Of a stretch of 64,000 nt of DNA, positions 50,728-60,511 are shown piece after piece (the stretch's first letter is position 1; each line of letters begins with the position of its first letter). Where the stretch lies: NCBI RefSeq assembly GCF_000709795.1, contig NZ_KL503802.1, positions 124,001-188,000 on the forward strand. Reading direction: 5' to 3'. The notes under the pieces were generated by a model that saw only the letters and a list, made by a program, of their open reading frames with translations, did not search any database and was not told the DNA's origin. Source of the DNA: Bartonella bacilliformis Ver097. Its GTDB lineage: Bacteria; Pseudomonadota; Alphaproteobacteria; Rhizobiales; Rhizobiaceae. The translations under genes were made by a program, and so were the position numbers.

Positions 50728-51633
50728 TTACATATCCTGCACCATTCTCCGACAAAAAAAGATCGATACAAAAATAACAATAAAAATTAGTGTTAAAACC
50801 AATACAATTGTTGAAGCAGAATCAGAACCAATAAATAAGCTCAGATAAATTCCTAGAAAACTAGAAAAAGCCGCAATAAATATAGCGACCCAAACCATAG
50901 AAAAAAACCGCTTAGTAACAAGATACGCAATAGCTCCCGGTGCAATTAACAAAGAAACAACGAGAATAATGCCAACTGCTTTTAAAGCCGCAACAATAGT
51001 CAAAGAAATTAATGTTAAAAGGGTATAATGAAGCACCGATACCCGCAATCCTATGGCACGTCCTTGAACTGAATCAAAAATATACAGCATAAAATCGCGC
51101 CATTTTGTTCCCAAAATCAAAGTGACAACCATAGCAATTATTGCTGTCTGGATAATATCAAGCCAGTTCACACCCAAAAGATTTCCAAATAAAATATGAT
51201 TCAAATCTAAATGACTATGAATTGTTGTGGCTAAAACAAGCCCCAAACCAAACATAGATGAAAAAACAACACCCATAACCGTATCCTGTTTAATACGACT
51301 ATTGCTCCCTAAAAAACCTGTGACAATGGCACACACCATGCCAGCGATAAAAGCGCCACAAGTAATTAAAATCATTGTAATATTAGCTGGGCGCACATGC
51401 TGAAACCAAGAAAACGGCAAAAAAGACAAAAGCGCTATCACCCACGGTGTCATTATATAGCCAATAACAACACCAGGAAAAACGGCATGAGAAATTGCAT
51501 CTCCTAAAAGCGCCCATCCTTTCAAAATAAGAAAACAAGAAAGCATAGCCATTGGAATAGCAATAATAATAGTAATTATTATACCCTTAATCATAAAAGA
51601 AAACTGAAAAGGAAGGAGTAACTGATCAATCAT
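50728..51633 (-). CDS. sitD: Metal ABC transporter permease (SitD/YfeD type)
   Basis: A 301-residue ABC-3 family inner-membrane permease with about eight helices, part of a manganese/iron importer. Typical segments are GWALLGDAISHAVFPGVVIGY near the N-terminus (ligand with the sister permease) and VSLLIAPGAIAYLVTKRF near residue 229. It ends with FFCRRMVQDM. The start lies 4 bases after the sitC stop. Its 3' end is duplicated in the following intergenic repeat. Metal choice (Mn, Fe or Zn) is inferred from family likeness. Confidence 0.9.
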   Translation of the reverse strand: MIDQLLLPFQFSFMIKGIIITIIIAIPMAMLSCFLILKGWALLGDAISHAVFPGVVIGYIMTPWVIALLSFLPFSWFQHVRPANITMILITCGAFIAGMVCAIVTGFLGSNSRIKQDTVMGVVFSSMFGLGLVLATTIHSHLDLNHILFGNLLGVNWLDIIQTAIIAMVVTLILGTKWRDFMLYIFDSVQGRAIGLRVSVLHYTLLTLISLTIVAALKAVGIILVVSLLIAPGAIAYLVTKRFFSMVWVAIFIAAFSSFLGIYLSLFIGSDSASTIVLVLTLIFIVIFVSIFFCRRMVQDM

Positions 51634-51637
51634 GATA

Positions 51638-52495
51638 TTAACACATCTTTTTTGCTTCTCTTATGCGTAAGCGCGCAGCAATAAAACCATATTTAGGAGA
51701 AAAAATAAAAGCTATCATAAATAAAAACGCTTGAAAAAGCACAACAACGCCACCAGTTTGTGCATTCAAAAAATAACTAACATAAACGCCAAGCATACTT
51801 GTTAGTGTTCCAATCACCACCGCAATCATCAGAAGATTTATAAAACGATCACTTAAAAGATAAGCCGTTGCTCCTGGTGTCACCACAAGACAAATAACTA
51901 AAAAAGCTCCAACCGTCTGCATAGCCGCAATCGTGCAAGCAGCAAGCAATGTAAAAAAGAGAAGTTTAAGCAACTTTACATTCAACCCAATGGCACGTGC
52001 ATGATTTTCATCAAATAAAGAAACCAATAAATCTTTCCACTTTAAGAGCAATATAAAGAGAGAAATAAAACTAATAAAAGCTAACTGTATAATATCTGAC
52101 GAACTGACTGCTAAAATATTCCCAAGAACAATTGTATTAATATTAACAGCCATTGGTTTTAGTGACTTAAGAAATAATCCAAGAGCAAAAAAAGAGGAAA
52201 AAATTAAACCAATAATGGTATCTTCTTTTAACTTTGTTCGATGATGAAAAAATAACATCACCACTGCAGCTAACCCACCAGAAAAAAAAGCACCAAGAGA
52301 AAAAGGTAATCCTAAAAGATAAGCTCCAGCTACCCCAGGTACGATCGAATGGGATAACGCATCCCCAATCAGAGACCAACCTTTCAACATCAAAAAGGCA
52401 GAAAGGAAAGCACAAACGCACCCAACCAACCCTGAAACCCACATTGCATTAACCATATATTGGTAGCTAAATGGCTCAAGCAACCAAGCAATCAT
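51638..52495 (-). CDS. sitC: Metal ABC transporter permease (SitC/YfeC type)
   Basis: A 285-residue ABC-3 permease, sister of the adjacent SitD. It has about eight helices, with [21 protein letters not shown] near residue 38 and [16 protein letters not shown] near residue 205. The overlap of four bases with sitB (ATGA) shows translational coupling. Together with SitD it probably forms the heterodimeric channel. Confidence 0.9.
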   Translation of the reverse strand: MIAWLLEPFSYQYMVNAMWVSGLVGCVCAFLSAFLMLKGWSLIGDALSHSIVPGVAGAYLLGLPFSLGAFFSGGLAAVVMLFFHHRTKLKEDTIIGLIFSSFFALGLFLKSLKPMAVNINTIVLGNILAVSSSDIIQLAFISFISLFILLLKWKDLLVSLFDENHARAIGLNVKLLKLLFFTLLAACTIAAMQTVGAFLVICLVVTPGATAYLLSDRFINLLMIAVVIGTLTSMLGVYVSYFLNAQTGGVVVLFQAFLFMIAFIFSPKYGFIAARLRIREAKKMC

Positions 52496-53337
52496 GACAG
52501 AGGTTCCAGCTTTTGATTGCTGCTATCAAGAAACGTAGGATTTTTGTTCTCTGTAGCACTATGACTTTTTTTTGCATCCTGGAAATTAAAAATATGATGT
52601 CGCAAAGTACCATCAAAAGTTTTTTCAAGATTTTCCTGAGTAAAAACCTTCTCTGTTGGCCCACAAGCCAAAACAGTTCCCTTTATTAAAATTGTGCGAT
52701 CACAAAATTCAGGAATAGAACCTAGATTGTGCGTAGAAACCAATATGACAGCACCTTCTTTACGCAAATCTTCTAACAAAGCGATGATTTTATCTTCTGT
52801 TTTAATATCAACCCCTGTAAATGGCTCGTCTAGTAAAATAGCTTTTGCCTGCTGTGCAAGAGCACGTGCCAAAAAAACACGCTTTTTCTGCCCGCCAGAA
52901 AGCTCACCAATTTGACGTTTTGCAAAAGCCAACATATCAACACGTTCCAACGCAACACGAACAGCTTCATGATCTTGCTTTCTCACATAACGAAAGAAAT
53001 TCATGTGACCATATCGCCCCATCAAAACAACGTCTTCAACGAGTACAGGAAAATTCCAATCCACATCCTCACTCTGGGGAACATAAGCAATAAGATTTTT
53101 CTTCAAAGCCCTCTCAACCGGCAAACCAAAAACACGAATTTTCCCCTTTGAAGGGCACACAAATCCCATTATTGTTTTAAATAACGTTGACTTCCCTGAG
53201 CCATTAACCCCAACAAGCGCGGAAATAGAACTCTTTGGGCTTTCAAAACTCACTTCACGCAAAGCTGTATGCCCATTGCGATAAGTCACATTGATCCCTT
53301 GAGCAAATATTCCAGGCTCAATCTCAGACTTAATCAT
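52492..53337 (-). CDS. sitB: Metal ABC transporter ATP-binding protein (SitB/YfeB type)
   Basis: A 281-residue ABC ATPase. Walker [14 protein letters not shown] is near residue 43, the signature [15 protein letters not shown] near residue 145, Walker [13 protein letters not shown] near residue 165, and the switch His in STHNLG near residue 200. The last 40 residues form a polar tail beyond the ATPase core. It overlaps both neighbours by four bases. Confidence 0.93.
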   Translation of the reverse strand: MIKSEIEPGIFAQGINVTYRNGHTALREVSFESPKSSISALVGVNGSGKSTLFKTIMGFVCPSKGKIRVFGLPVERALKKNLIAYVPQSEDVDWNFPVLVEDVVLMGRYGHMNFFRYVRKQDHEAVRVALERVDMLAFAKRQIGELSGGQKKRVFLARALAQQAKAILLDEPFTGVDIKTEDKIIALLEDLRKEGAVILVSTHNLGSIPEFCDRTILIKGTVLACGPTEKVFTQENLEKTFDGTLRHHIFNFQDAKKSHSATENKNPTFLDSSNQKLEPLS

Positions 53338-54242
53338 TGACTTTTAAACCCATCTGATAAAGCATGAGCAATACGCGCACTCGTAACACGTAATAAATCA
53401 ATATAAGTAGGGACTTCACCATCTTCCTCACTTAGTGAATCGACATAAAGAACACCGCCATATTTAGCCTCTGTTTCTTTGGCAACCTGCTTAGCAGGTG
53501 CATCAGAAATAGTGCTTTCAGAAAAAACCGCTTGAATATTATATTTGCGAACCATATCAATAACATGTTTCACCTGCTGCGGCGTTCCCTGCTGATCAGC
53601 GTTAATTGGCCACAAATAAAGTTCTTTCAAACCAAAATCACGGGCCAAATAGCTAAATGCACCCTCACTGGTTACAAGCCAGCGTTTGTCTTCTGGTAAG
53701 GTTTCTAATTCAGTTTTGATTGGATCAATGCTTGAGCGGATCTTCTGCTTATAGATTTCGGCATTTTTTTCATAAATAGCCGCATTTTTAGGATCATATT
53801 TTACAAAAGCATCGCAAATATTATCAACGTAAATTAAAGCTGAAATCGGTGACATCCATGCATGAGGATTTGGTTTACCATTATAAGGCCCTTCGCCAAT
53901 TTTAATAGGTTCAACACCTTTTGAAACGACAACACTTGGAACATTCTCAATATTTTGAAAAAACTTTTCAAACCAAAGTTCTAAATCTAATCCATTCCAC
54001 AATATAAGATTAGCTCCCTGCGCACGCATAAGATCATGTGGTGTAGGTTGATATTCGTGAATTTCAGCACCTGGTTTAGTGATCGATTCAACATCAGCAA
54101 TGTCACCTGCCACATTACGCGCCATATCAGCAATAATCGTAAAGGTTGTCACAGCCTTAAATTTATTAGCACTCAAAGCTAAACCTGGAATTAAAAAGAT
54201 TGTGCTTAAAAAAATTGTGGTAAAAAACGCTTTTATTTTCAT
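53334..54242 (-). CDS. sitA: Metal ABC transporter substrate-binding protein (SitA/YfeA type)
   Basis: A 302-residue periplasmic binding protein of the cluster A-I (SitA/YfeA) family. A signal peptide covers about residues 1-24, ending SANK. Metal ligands are visible as His in [11 protein letters not shown] near residue 67, His in NPHAWMSP near residue 131, Glu in [14 protein letters not shown] near residue 200, and Asp in the C-terminal [15 protein letters not shown] segment near residue 270. The ATG at 54242 has GAGAGAAA upstream; the frame extends to 54272 through the operator. It is first in sitABCD. Confidence 0.92.
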   Translation of the reverse strand: MKIKAFFTTIFLSTIFLIPGLALSANKFKAVTTFTIIADMARNVAGDIADVESITKPGAEIHEYQPTPHDLMRAQGANLILWNGLDLELWFEKFFQNIENVPSVVVSKGVEPIKIGEGPYNGKPNPHAWMSPISALIYVDNICDAFVKYDPKNAAIYEKNAEIYKQKIRSSIDPIKTELETLPEDKRWLVTSEGAFSYLARDFGLKELYLWPINADQQGTPQQVKHVIDMVRKYNIQAVFSESTISDAPAKQVAKETEAKYGGVLYVDSLSEEDGEVPTYIDLLRVTSARIAHALSDGFKSQ

Positions 54243-54256
54243 TGATTTCTCTCTAT

Positions 54257-54271
54257 TGCAAATGATTTGCA
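54257..54271. promoter_or_regulatory. Perfect palindrome upstream of sitA (metal-regulator operator candidate)
   Basis: TGCAAAT-G-ATTTGCA is a perfect 7-1-7 palindrome centred 22 bases upstream of the sitA start. Its form and place resemble Mur/Fur operators of sitABCD genes in Hyphomicrobiales. It probably overlaps the transcript start or leader. The regulator is not in this window unless Irr itself binds. Confidence 0.65.
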
Positions 54272-54512
54272 TTTAAATTTATAAATAGCAGCTAATATAC
54301 ATTGTTGCAATAGAAAGCTATTCTTTAAATAATAGCTTTTAAATTACCTGAAAAAATATTTATGATTTTAATAAGTTCTTATCAGTATGAAAAAATTTAA
54401 GCCCTTAATACTTATTTCTTAAATGCTTAAAAATAATAGAGAGCTCTTGAAAATGCTCCCTATTCATAAAATAACCAATTTTAAAAATAATCAGCTCTGC
54501 AAATTACACTAA

Positions 54513-56924
54513 TTAACCACGCAAACATGCACCTGTCATTTTGGTAACATTGTCTACCACTTTTGATGCAAGAACTTCGAGATCTTCATCTGTCAAAGTT
54601 CGTTCAACAGGTTGTATTGCAACTTCAATCGCGACAGATTTTTTATCTTCACCAAGCATTAAATCTTCAAAAAGATCAAAAATTTGCACTGAATGAATAA
54701 GCTTTTTATCTGCTGCACTCGCAGCACGAATAATCAGAAAAGATGAAACTGTTTTATCAACTACAAACGCAAAATCACGCCGTACCATTTGGAAAGGAGA
54801 TGCCTTTAAAGCAGGACGGATTTTTGTTACCTTTTTCTTTGGTTCAGGAATTCGATCAAGGAAAATTTCAAAACCACATAAACAACCATTAACATCTAAT
54901 GTTTCTAGCGTATCAGGATGAAAAGTCCCAAAAAAACCAAGAATGATCTTTGGTCCAAGTTTAATAATACCTGAACAACCAGGATGATACCAATTAGGTG
55001 CTCCAACCTCAATCTGTACCTTGCTCACATCCACACCGCACGCTGTTAAAACAGCAAATGCATCTGCTTTGGCATCAAAAACATCAACTACTTTGGCATT
55101 TCCAGCCCAAAAGCGCCCAGCCCCTTCAAATTTCTCTGTTTCACGACGAATACCAGCAGCAACGCACTGTTGTTTATCCGGTGTATCACCTTCATAAATA
55201 TTTGAGATTTCAAACAAAGCAAGATCTACAAAACCACGATCAGCATTTCGCTGTGCAGCCATAAGCAAACCAGGTAAAAGAGACGGACGCATAACCGACA
55301 TATCTGCTGCAATAGGATTTGCTAATTTTAGCTGCGCTTGCCCCCCTCCAAAAGCACACGATTGACTTTCAGAAATAAATGACCAAGTTACAGCCTCCAT
55401 CATACCCCGACATGCTAAAGCCCAACGAGCAGAACGTGAGCAAACCTGCGAAAATGTTAGAATTTTATTCTTTACCTCTACAAAATTTTCCAACGGCATA
55501 GGCTCAATCTTATCCAACCCATAAATCCTCATGACCTCTTCTACTAAATCAGCCTTACCAACAATATCTGAGCGCCATGTTGGTACTGTAACCGTAACGA
55601 CATCTCCTTCTCCTGCAACGCTAAATCCAAGCTGTGTCAAAATAGTTACAGCTTGTCCATGATCGATTTCTAAATTAGTTAAACGCTTAATTTCAGAAAA
55701 TGGAAAAACAATTTGTCTAGTTTTTGGCTTCTGATACCCAATAACCCGCATCATCGATGCTTCACCACCACAAAGACGCAAAGCCAATTCTGTTGCAATT
55801 TCAAGCCCTGATTTCATAAAAGCGGGATCAACACTTCGTTCAAAACGATAACGTGCATCACTCATCAATCCAAGGGCTCGACCCGTTTGTGTAATATTTT
55901 GTGAATCCCAAAGTGCAGATTCAATAATGACACGGTGTGTCATTTCATCACAGCTTGTTCTTTCACCCCCCATAATACCAGCAATAGAAACAACACCTTC
56001 ATCATCTGCAATTACACAATTTTGCGGTCCTAAATTATAGATTTTGCCATTAAGTGCTTGGAGTTGTTCTCCTTTAAAACCACGACGGACTTTTAAAGCC
56101 CCTTTTACCTTATCCGCATCAAATACATGCAGTGGACGACCAAGATCAAAAGTCATATAATTGGTCATATCAACCAGTGCATTAATTGGTCTCAAACCAA
56201 TTGCAATTAAGCGTTGTTGCATCCATTGTGGCGATGTACTATTTTTTACACTGCGCACTTCACACCAAGCAAAACCTAAACATAATGATGCACCAGATGA
56301 AAAATCTAAAGAAACCTGAGTTGATGTTTCAAAAGAGCCTGTCAACTGTGGCAAAGGTAATTCTTTCAATCGCCCAATTCCAGCTGCCGCTAAATCACGA
56401 GCAATTCCACGAACGCCAGTACAATCAGAACGATTAGGTGTTAAACCAACATCAATAACCGGATCATCTAATCCTGCATAGGTTGCAAATTGTGCCCCAA
56501 TAGGAGCATCTTCGGGAAGTTCAATAATTCCATCATGCATATCTGGAAGCTTTAGCTCTTCCTGTGAACACATCATACCAAAGCTTTCAACACCACGGAT
56601 TTTACCAACAGATAATGTAATATCCAACCCAGGAACATAAGTGCCTGGCAACGCAAGCACACTAACAAGCCCAACACGCGCGTTTTTTGCTCCACAAACA
56701 ACTTGTATAGGTGTACCAGCCCCCATATCTACAGACAAAATTTGTAATTTATCGGCACCAGGATGCTTAGTAGCTGTTAAAACCTTTGCAATAACAAAAC
56801 CTTCTAAAGAAGCACAATCAACATGGTCAACTTCAAGACCAATTGCCGTTAATTTATCACAAATTTCATCCAAAGATGCATTTGTCTCTAAGTGATCCTT
56901 TAACCAGGACAATGTAAATTTCAT
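54513..56924 (-). CDS. pheT: Phenylalanine-tRNA ligase beta subunit
   Basis: An 803-residue beta subunit. It has the N-terminal tRNA-binding OB fold ([18 protein letters not shown] near residue 45), the B3/B4 editing domain, the B5 domain and the C-terminal ferredoxin-like anticodon-binding domain (about 710-803, containing [15 protein letters not shown]). It attaches tRNA while PheS carries the active site. A GAGGT ribosome site precedes the start, 31 bases after pheS. Confidence 0.96.
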   Translation of the reverse strand: MKFTLSWLKDHLETNASLDEICDKLTAIGLEVDHVDCASLEGFVIAKVLTATKHPGADKLQILSVDMGAGTPIQVVCGAKNARVGLVSVLALPGTYVPGLDITLSVGKIRGVESFGMMCSQEELKLPDMHDGIIELPEDAPIGAQFATYAGLDDPVIDVGLTPNRSDCTGVRGIARDLAAAGIGRLKELPLPQLTGSFETSTQVSLDFSSGASLCLGFAWCEVRSVKNSTSPQWMQQRLIAIGLRPINALVDMTNYMTFDLGRPLHVFDADKVKGALKVRRGFKGEQLQALNGKIYNLGPQNCVIADDEGVVSIAGIMGGERTSCDEMTHRVIIESALWDSQNITQTGRALGLMSDARYRFERSVDPAFMKSGLEIATELALRLCGGEASMMRVIGYQKPKTRQIVFPFSEIKRLTNLEIDHGQAVTILTQLGFSVAGEGDVVTVTVPTWRSDIVGKADLVEEVMRIYGLDKIEPMPLENFVEVKNKILTFSQVCSRSARWALACRGMMEAVTWSFISESQSCAFGGGQAQLKLANPIAADMSVMRPSLLPGLLMAAQRNADRGFVDLALFEISNIYEGDTPDKQQCVAAGIRRETEKFEGAGRFWAGNAKVVDVFDAKADAFAVLTACGVDVSKVQIEVGAPNWYHPGCSGIIKLGPKIILGFFGTFHPDTLETLDVNGCLCGFEIFLDRIPEPKKKVTKIRPALKASPFQMVRRDFAFVVDKTVSSFLIIRAASAADKKLIHSVQIFDLFEDLMLGEDKKSVAIEVAIQPVERTLTDEDLEVLASKVVDNVTKMTGACLRG

Positions 56925-56955
56925 TTTAAAACCTCACATGAAAACTGTTACAAGA

Positions 56956-58041
56956 TCACACATTGCCCAAACGAGCAAAAAGGGTGGGTATATCAAAACA
57001 GCGAAAGCCATAATGATCTAACCAACGCAGATCAGCATCAAAAAAAGCACGTAAATCAGGCATGCCGTATTTTAACATAGCAATACGATCAATACCCATG
57101 CCCCACGCAAATCCTTGATATTCATCTGGGTCAAAACCAACATTCTTTAAAACCTGAGGATGCACCATACCACACCCTAAAATTTCTAACCAATCATGCC
57201 CTTCTCCAAATTTCACTTCTGAACCAGAACGATCACATTGAATATCGACTTCCATGGATGGTTCAGTAAAAGGAAAAAAAGACGGACGAAAACGCATCTT
57301 CACTGATGACACTTCAAAAAAGGCTTTACAAAAAGTCTCTTGAATCCACATCATCTGGGCAATGTTAGAAGTTTTATCAATCACCAATCCTTCCACTTGA
57401 TGAAACATCGGTGAATGCGTTGCATCGGAATCCATACGGTAGGTTTTTCCAGGAATAATAATACGTATTGGTGCCTGTTTTTTTTCCATTACGCGAATTT
57501 GCACTGGCGATGTATGCGTGCGCAGCACCTTCCGATCCCCTGTTGCATCTTTACCAAAAAAGAAGGTATCATGCATTTCCCGTGCTGGATGACCTTCAGG
57601 AAAATTCAACGCAGTAAAATTATAATAATCTGTTTCAATATCTGGCCCCTCTGCAATAGAAAAACCCATATCCGCATAAATAGCTATGAGCTCATCAATA
57701 ACTTGCGAAATAGGATGGATGCGACCTCGCTCCATAGGTGAAGAGCGAACAGGTAAAGTCACATCCACCATCTCTTGGGAAAGGCGCAAAGCCGTTGCCT
57801 GGCGTTTAAAAATATCACGCTTTTGCGCTAATAATTCTAAAACAACTTTTTTTAACCCATTAAGTGCTGGCCCAACTTTATGACGCTCATCAGTGCTCAT
57901 ATTTCCCAATGCTTTTAATCGTTCAGAAATGCTGCCTTTTTTGCCTAACACTGCAATACGTACGGCTTCAAGTTCTTGTTCATTGCACGCAGCTTCTAAA
58001 GCTAAAAAAATTTCCTGTTCTAGACGCTCAATATCGCTCAT
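56956..58041 (-). CDS. pheS: Phenylalanine-tRNA ligase alpha subunit
   Basis: A 361-residue class II synthetase subunit that activates phenylalanine. It has an N-terminal coiled coil (about residues 1-90), motif 2 with [11 protein letters not shown] near residue 220 and motif 3 [13 protein letters not shown] near residue 322. The ATG at 58041 gives [11 protein letters not shown], the usual start; a longer frame to 58086 is unlikely. It follows rplT by 92 bases and precedes pheT. Confidence 0.96.
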   Translation of the reverse strand: MSDIERLEQEIFLALEAACNEQELEAVRIAVLGKKGSISERLKALGNMSTDERHKVGPALNGLKKVVLELLAQKRDIFKRQATALRLSQEMVDVTLPVRSSPMERGRIHPISQVIDELIAIYADMGFSIAEGPDIETDYYNFTALNFPEGHPAREMHDTFFFGKDATGDRKVLRTHTSPVQIRVMEKKQAPIRIIIPGKTYRMDSDATHSPMFHQVEGLVIDKTSNIAQMMWIQETFCKAFFEVSSVKMRFRPSFFPFTEPSMEVDIQCDRSGSEVKFGEGHDWLEILGCGMVHPQVLKNVGFDPDEYQGFAWGMGIDRIAMLKYGMPDLRAFFDADLRWLDHYGFRCFDIPTLFARLGNV

Positions 58042-58133
58042 ATCCCTGCCTATTATTTCAACAAAAAAAGCCCGCACCAGCAACAACCAGCGCGGGATCC
58101 CAAAAATGAATGCTTTAAGAAAACGCGACTAGC

Positions 58134-58535
58134 TTACTTAACAGCTCCTTCGAAAGCATTAGGCGTTGTATCTTTCAAATATTCTAAAGCCTTCTTTGCA
58201 GAAGCTACCAAAGCAGAAAATGCTACAGGTTCATGAATAGCGATATCAGAAAGAACCTTACGGTCAATCTCAATACCAGCTTTCGATAAACCATCAATGA
58301 AGCGTCCATACGTCAAACCTTCCATACGAACCGCTGCATTGATCCGCTGAATCCACAGAGCACGGAAGGTACGTTTTCTGTTTTTGCGATCACGGTAAGC
58401 ATATTGCTTTGAACGATCAACTGCTGCCTTAGCTGCACGAATAGTATTTTTACGACGACCGTAAAAACCTTCAGCCTGCTTTAAAACTTTTTTGTGCTTA
58501 GCGTGAGCTGTCACACCTCTTTTTACACGTGCCAT
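58134..58535 (-). CDS. rplT: 50S ribosomal protein L20
   Basis: A 133-residue basic protein that helps the first steps of large-subunit assembly and in many bacteria represses its own operon. The start [20 protein letters not shown] and [12 protein letters not shown] are typical. An AGGAG ribosome site precedes it. It follows rpmI by 33 bases. The C-terminus is about 15 residues longer than in E. coli, as in related alphaproteobacteria. Confidence 0.96.
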   Translation of the reverse strand: MARVKRGVTAHAKHKKVLKQAEGFYGRRKNTIRAAKAAVDRSKQYAYRDRKNRKRTFRALWIQRINAAVRMEGLTYGRFIDGLSKAGIEIDRKVLSDIAIHEPVAFSALVASAKKALEYLKDTTPNAFEGAVK

Positions 58536-58568
58536 GTGATAATCTCCTAAAAATCAAAAACGCAAAGC

Positions 58569-58772
58569 TTAAAGCCCATTCGGCAAATAACACTGAATGA
58601 CTTTTTTAGCATCGGGTTCAGCGAGAATCATTGTTCCACGTGCATCACGAATAAACTTATTAGAACGCTTAATCATGCCATGACGCTTACCTGCAGCGGC
58701 CACCTTAATTTTACCTGTCGCAGTGATTTTAAACCGCTTCTTAGCGGATGATTTGGTCTTCATTTTGGGCAT
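58569..58772 (-). CDS. rpmI: 50S ribosomal protein L35
   Basis: A 67-residue basic protein with the typical start [19 protein letters not shown] and core [24 protein letters not shown] ribosome site precedes it. In many bacteria infC comes first in this operon; here the upstream gene is nth, with only 130 bases between. Confidence 0.96.
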   Translation of the reverse strand: MPKMKTKSSAKKRFKITATGKIKVAAAGKRHGMIKRSNKFIRDARGTMILAEPDAKKVIQCYLPNGL

Positions 58773-58902
58773 TTTGCTACTCCATATATCTAAATTTAAT
58801 CAAGCTGACCAAAGCTTGAATAAGCACTTGAACAGCCACGGCATGCCCTGCCGGGCGGATCGAAATCCTCTTTATAAGCTAGTATATATAAAATAGCAAT
58901 AT
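58773..58902 (-). promoter_or_regulatory. Structured leader of rpmI-rplT-pheS-pheT
   Basis: On the minus strand this 130-base gap carries a hairpin TCAAGCT/AGCTTGA (58800-58806 with 58813-58819) just before the ribosome site. An unusually GC-rich dyad CGGCA-TGCCC-TGCCG lies at 58839-58853. These could be an autoregulatory leader bound by L20, or remnants of other DNA; no known family is recognised. Confidence 0.35.
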
Positions 58903-59646
58903 CTACTGAAAAAAAACTGGTGCCCCATTGCCTTTAATTTCAACCAAAGGCGCTGGAATTACATTTGTTTTGATTGCTGCTTTGCAAAGATCCGCGATGA
59001 TGCACTGTGTGCATTGTACTTTACGTGCCTTGCAAATATAACGGCCATGCAAAACAAGCCAATGATGCGCATAACGCATATAACAAGATGGAATAATCTT
59101 CTCCAACTTTTCTTCAACCATTTCTGGTTTTGTGCCTGGCGCCAAACCAAGGCGGTTTCCAAGACGAAAAATATGCGTATCTACAGCTATAGTAGGCTGA
59201 CTAAAAGCAACATTTAAAATGACATTAGCTGTCTTGCGCCCTACACCAGGAAGTGCCATCAGTGCTTCACGATTGTCAGGTACGTGACCACCATATTGAT
59301 CAATCAAAAGACAGCAAAGTGCATAAATATTGCGAGCTTTTGCACGCCAAAGACCAATGGCACGGATATGATGTGCAATTCCTTTTTCCCCTAATGCAAC
59401 CATTTTTTCTGGTCTATCAGCAAGACGAAATAATTTTTGCGTCACTTTGTTAACACCAGCATCTGTAGCTTGAGCTGAAAGAACAACAGCTACCAAAAGA
59501 GTAAAAACATTGGTATATGTAAGATCACTTTCAGGCGTGGGACGCTGAATAGAAAAGCGACGAAATATTTCTGAAATTTCATCTTCTCTATATAATGTTT
59601 TAGTAATGTCTTGCACCTTTAGTGATTTTATTCTTTTTTCAGCCAT
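58903..59646 (-). CDS. nth: Endonuclease III
   Basis: A 247-residue DNA glycosylase/AP lyase that removes oxidised pyrimidines. The helix-hairpin-helix LPGVGRKTANVILNVAF is near residue 131, with the catalytic Lys inside it and the catalytic Asp in VDTHIFRLGNRLGL near residue 153. The Fe-S Cys spacing is C-x6-C-x2-C-x5-C near residues 206-222. Length is slightly above E. coli Nth because of extra residues at both ends. Confidence 0.95.
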   Translation of the reverse strand: MAEKRIKSLKVQDITKTLYREDEISEIFRRFSIQRPTPESDLTYTNVFTLLVAVVLSAQATDAGVNKVTQKLFRLADRPEKMVALGEKGIAHHIRAIGLWRAKARNIYALCCLLIDQYGGHVPDNREALMALPGVGRKTANVILNVAFSQPTIAVDTHIFRLGNRLGLAPGTKPEMVEEKLEKIIPSCYMRYAHHWLVLHGRYICKARKVQCTQCIIADLCKAAIKTNVIPAPLVEIKGNGAPVFFQ

Positions 59647-59813
59647 TGAATTTCTATCGTCTTACTTGGAAATATCACGCACTTTTGCTATCAAAAACTG
59701 CACTTAATCTCAGTTATTGCTACATGCATTACTTTTGTCACTCTATAACATTATCGACAGAAAATATGGAAAATTCTCAAAAATACGCAATGATGCAATA
59801 TTTTCATAATCCT

Positions 59814-60404
59814 CTAGCGTTGCCCACACACTCTTAATTGCTGATCGTAAAGTATAGCTGTTTTCTCCATATTCTGCGCTGCTCTTATTGCTTTCGCATT
59901 TCCAAGACCTCTGCTGCGCACATAAGCACCATGCCCCATATAATAATTTAAGTAAAGATTATAGGCATCATGATGCTTAACACCATTCCGCTGAACACTT
60001 TGACGATGATACCAAGCAACAAAATCAGCGGCATCAGAAAAATTAGTACGCCTTGCAAAAGACTGTCCTGTAGAGCGAAGATAGGCTTCCCATGTACCAT
60101 CAAGCGCTTGTGAATAACCATAAGCTGTTGAAGAGCGCTTCCATGGAATAAAACCCAAAAGTTTCGTACGTGGAGGACGTGCATTATGACGAAAATTTGA
60201 CTCCATACGAATCGTCGCAAGAATAATGGGCATTGGAATCCCATAACGCGTTTCTGCTTTTTTAGACGCTTTTCTCCAATTTTCAAAAAAACCATCTTTT
60301 TGAGCTAGAACAGCGCAAGCATTATTTGTGTGCATAGGAGGTTTTGTTGAACAACCACCCAAAAGAAAAACGTATACTCCCAAAAATAAAAAGCGCCGCA
60401 TCAT
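59814..60404 (-). CDS. Lytic transglycosylase SLT-domain lipoprotein
   Basis: A 196-residue exported protein with a lipoprotein signal (MMRRFLFLGVYVFLLGGC, Cys near residue 18). The SLT/lysozyme-like fold follows: catalytic Glu in ATIRMESNFRHNARPP near residue 66, then STAYGYSQALDGTWEAYLRS near residue 90, and NYYMGHGAYVRSRGLG near residue 150. It probably cleaves peptidoglycan at the outer membrane inner face. The ATG at 60404 has AGGA 7 bases upstream; a TTG at 60422 is less likely. Confidence 0.87.
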   Translation of the reverse strand: MMRRFLFLGVYVFLLGGCSTKPPMHTNNACAVLAQKDGFFENWRKASKKAETRYGIPMPIILATIRMESNFRHNARPPRTKLLGFIPWKRSSTAYGYSQALDGTWEAYLRSTGQSFARRTNFSDAADFVAWYHRQSVQRNGVKHHDAYNLYLNYYMGHGAYVRSRGLGNAKAIRAAQNMEKTAILYDQQLRVCGQR

Positions 60405-60511
60405 TCTTGTTCCTTTTGTCAATCGGTAAAAAGAAGTATCGATACTCAGAAACTCTCATTAACCAATCAAATGATTAAAATATACTTTATTGAGAGCTTT
60501 TTTATTCTTCA

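Larger units (their letters stand above)
50537..50764. repeat. Tandem intergenic repeat, copy B
   Basis: Copy B of the duplication, directly attached to the 3' end of the permease gene (stop at 50728) and including its last 12 codons. It is the better preserved copy: both loop motifs and both stems are intact. Confidence 0.85.

Noticed and set aside
50277-50764. The idea that the repeat pair belongs to the Brt RNA family described in Bartonella
   Set aside because: Those RNAs are described beside small helix-turn-helix genes, and no such gene is here; the visible features fit an anti-Shine-Dalgarno RNA better.
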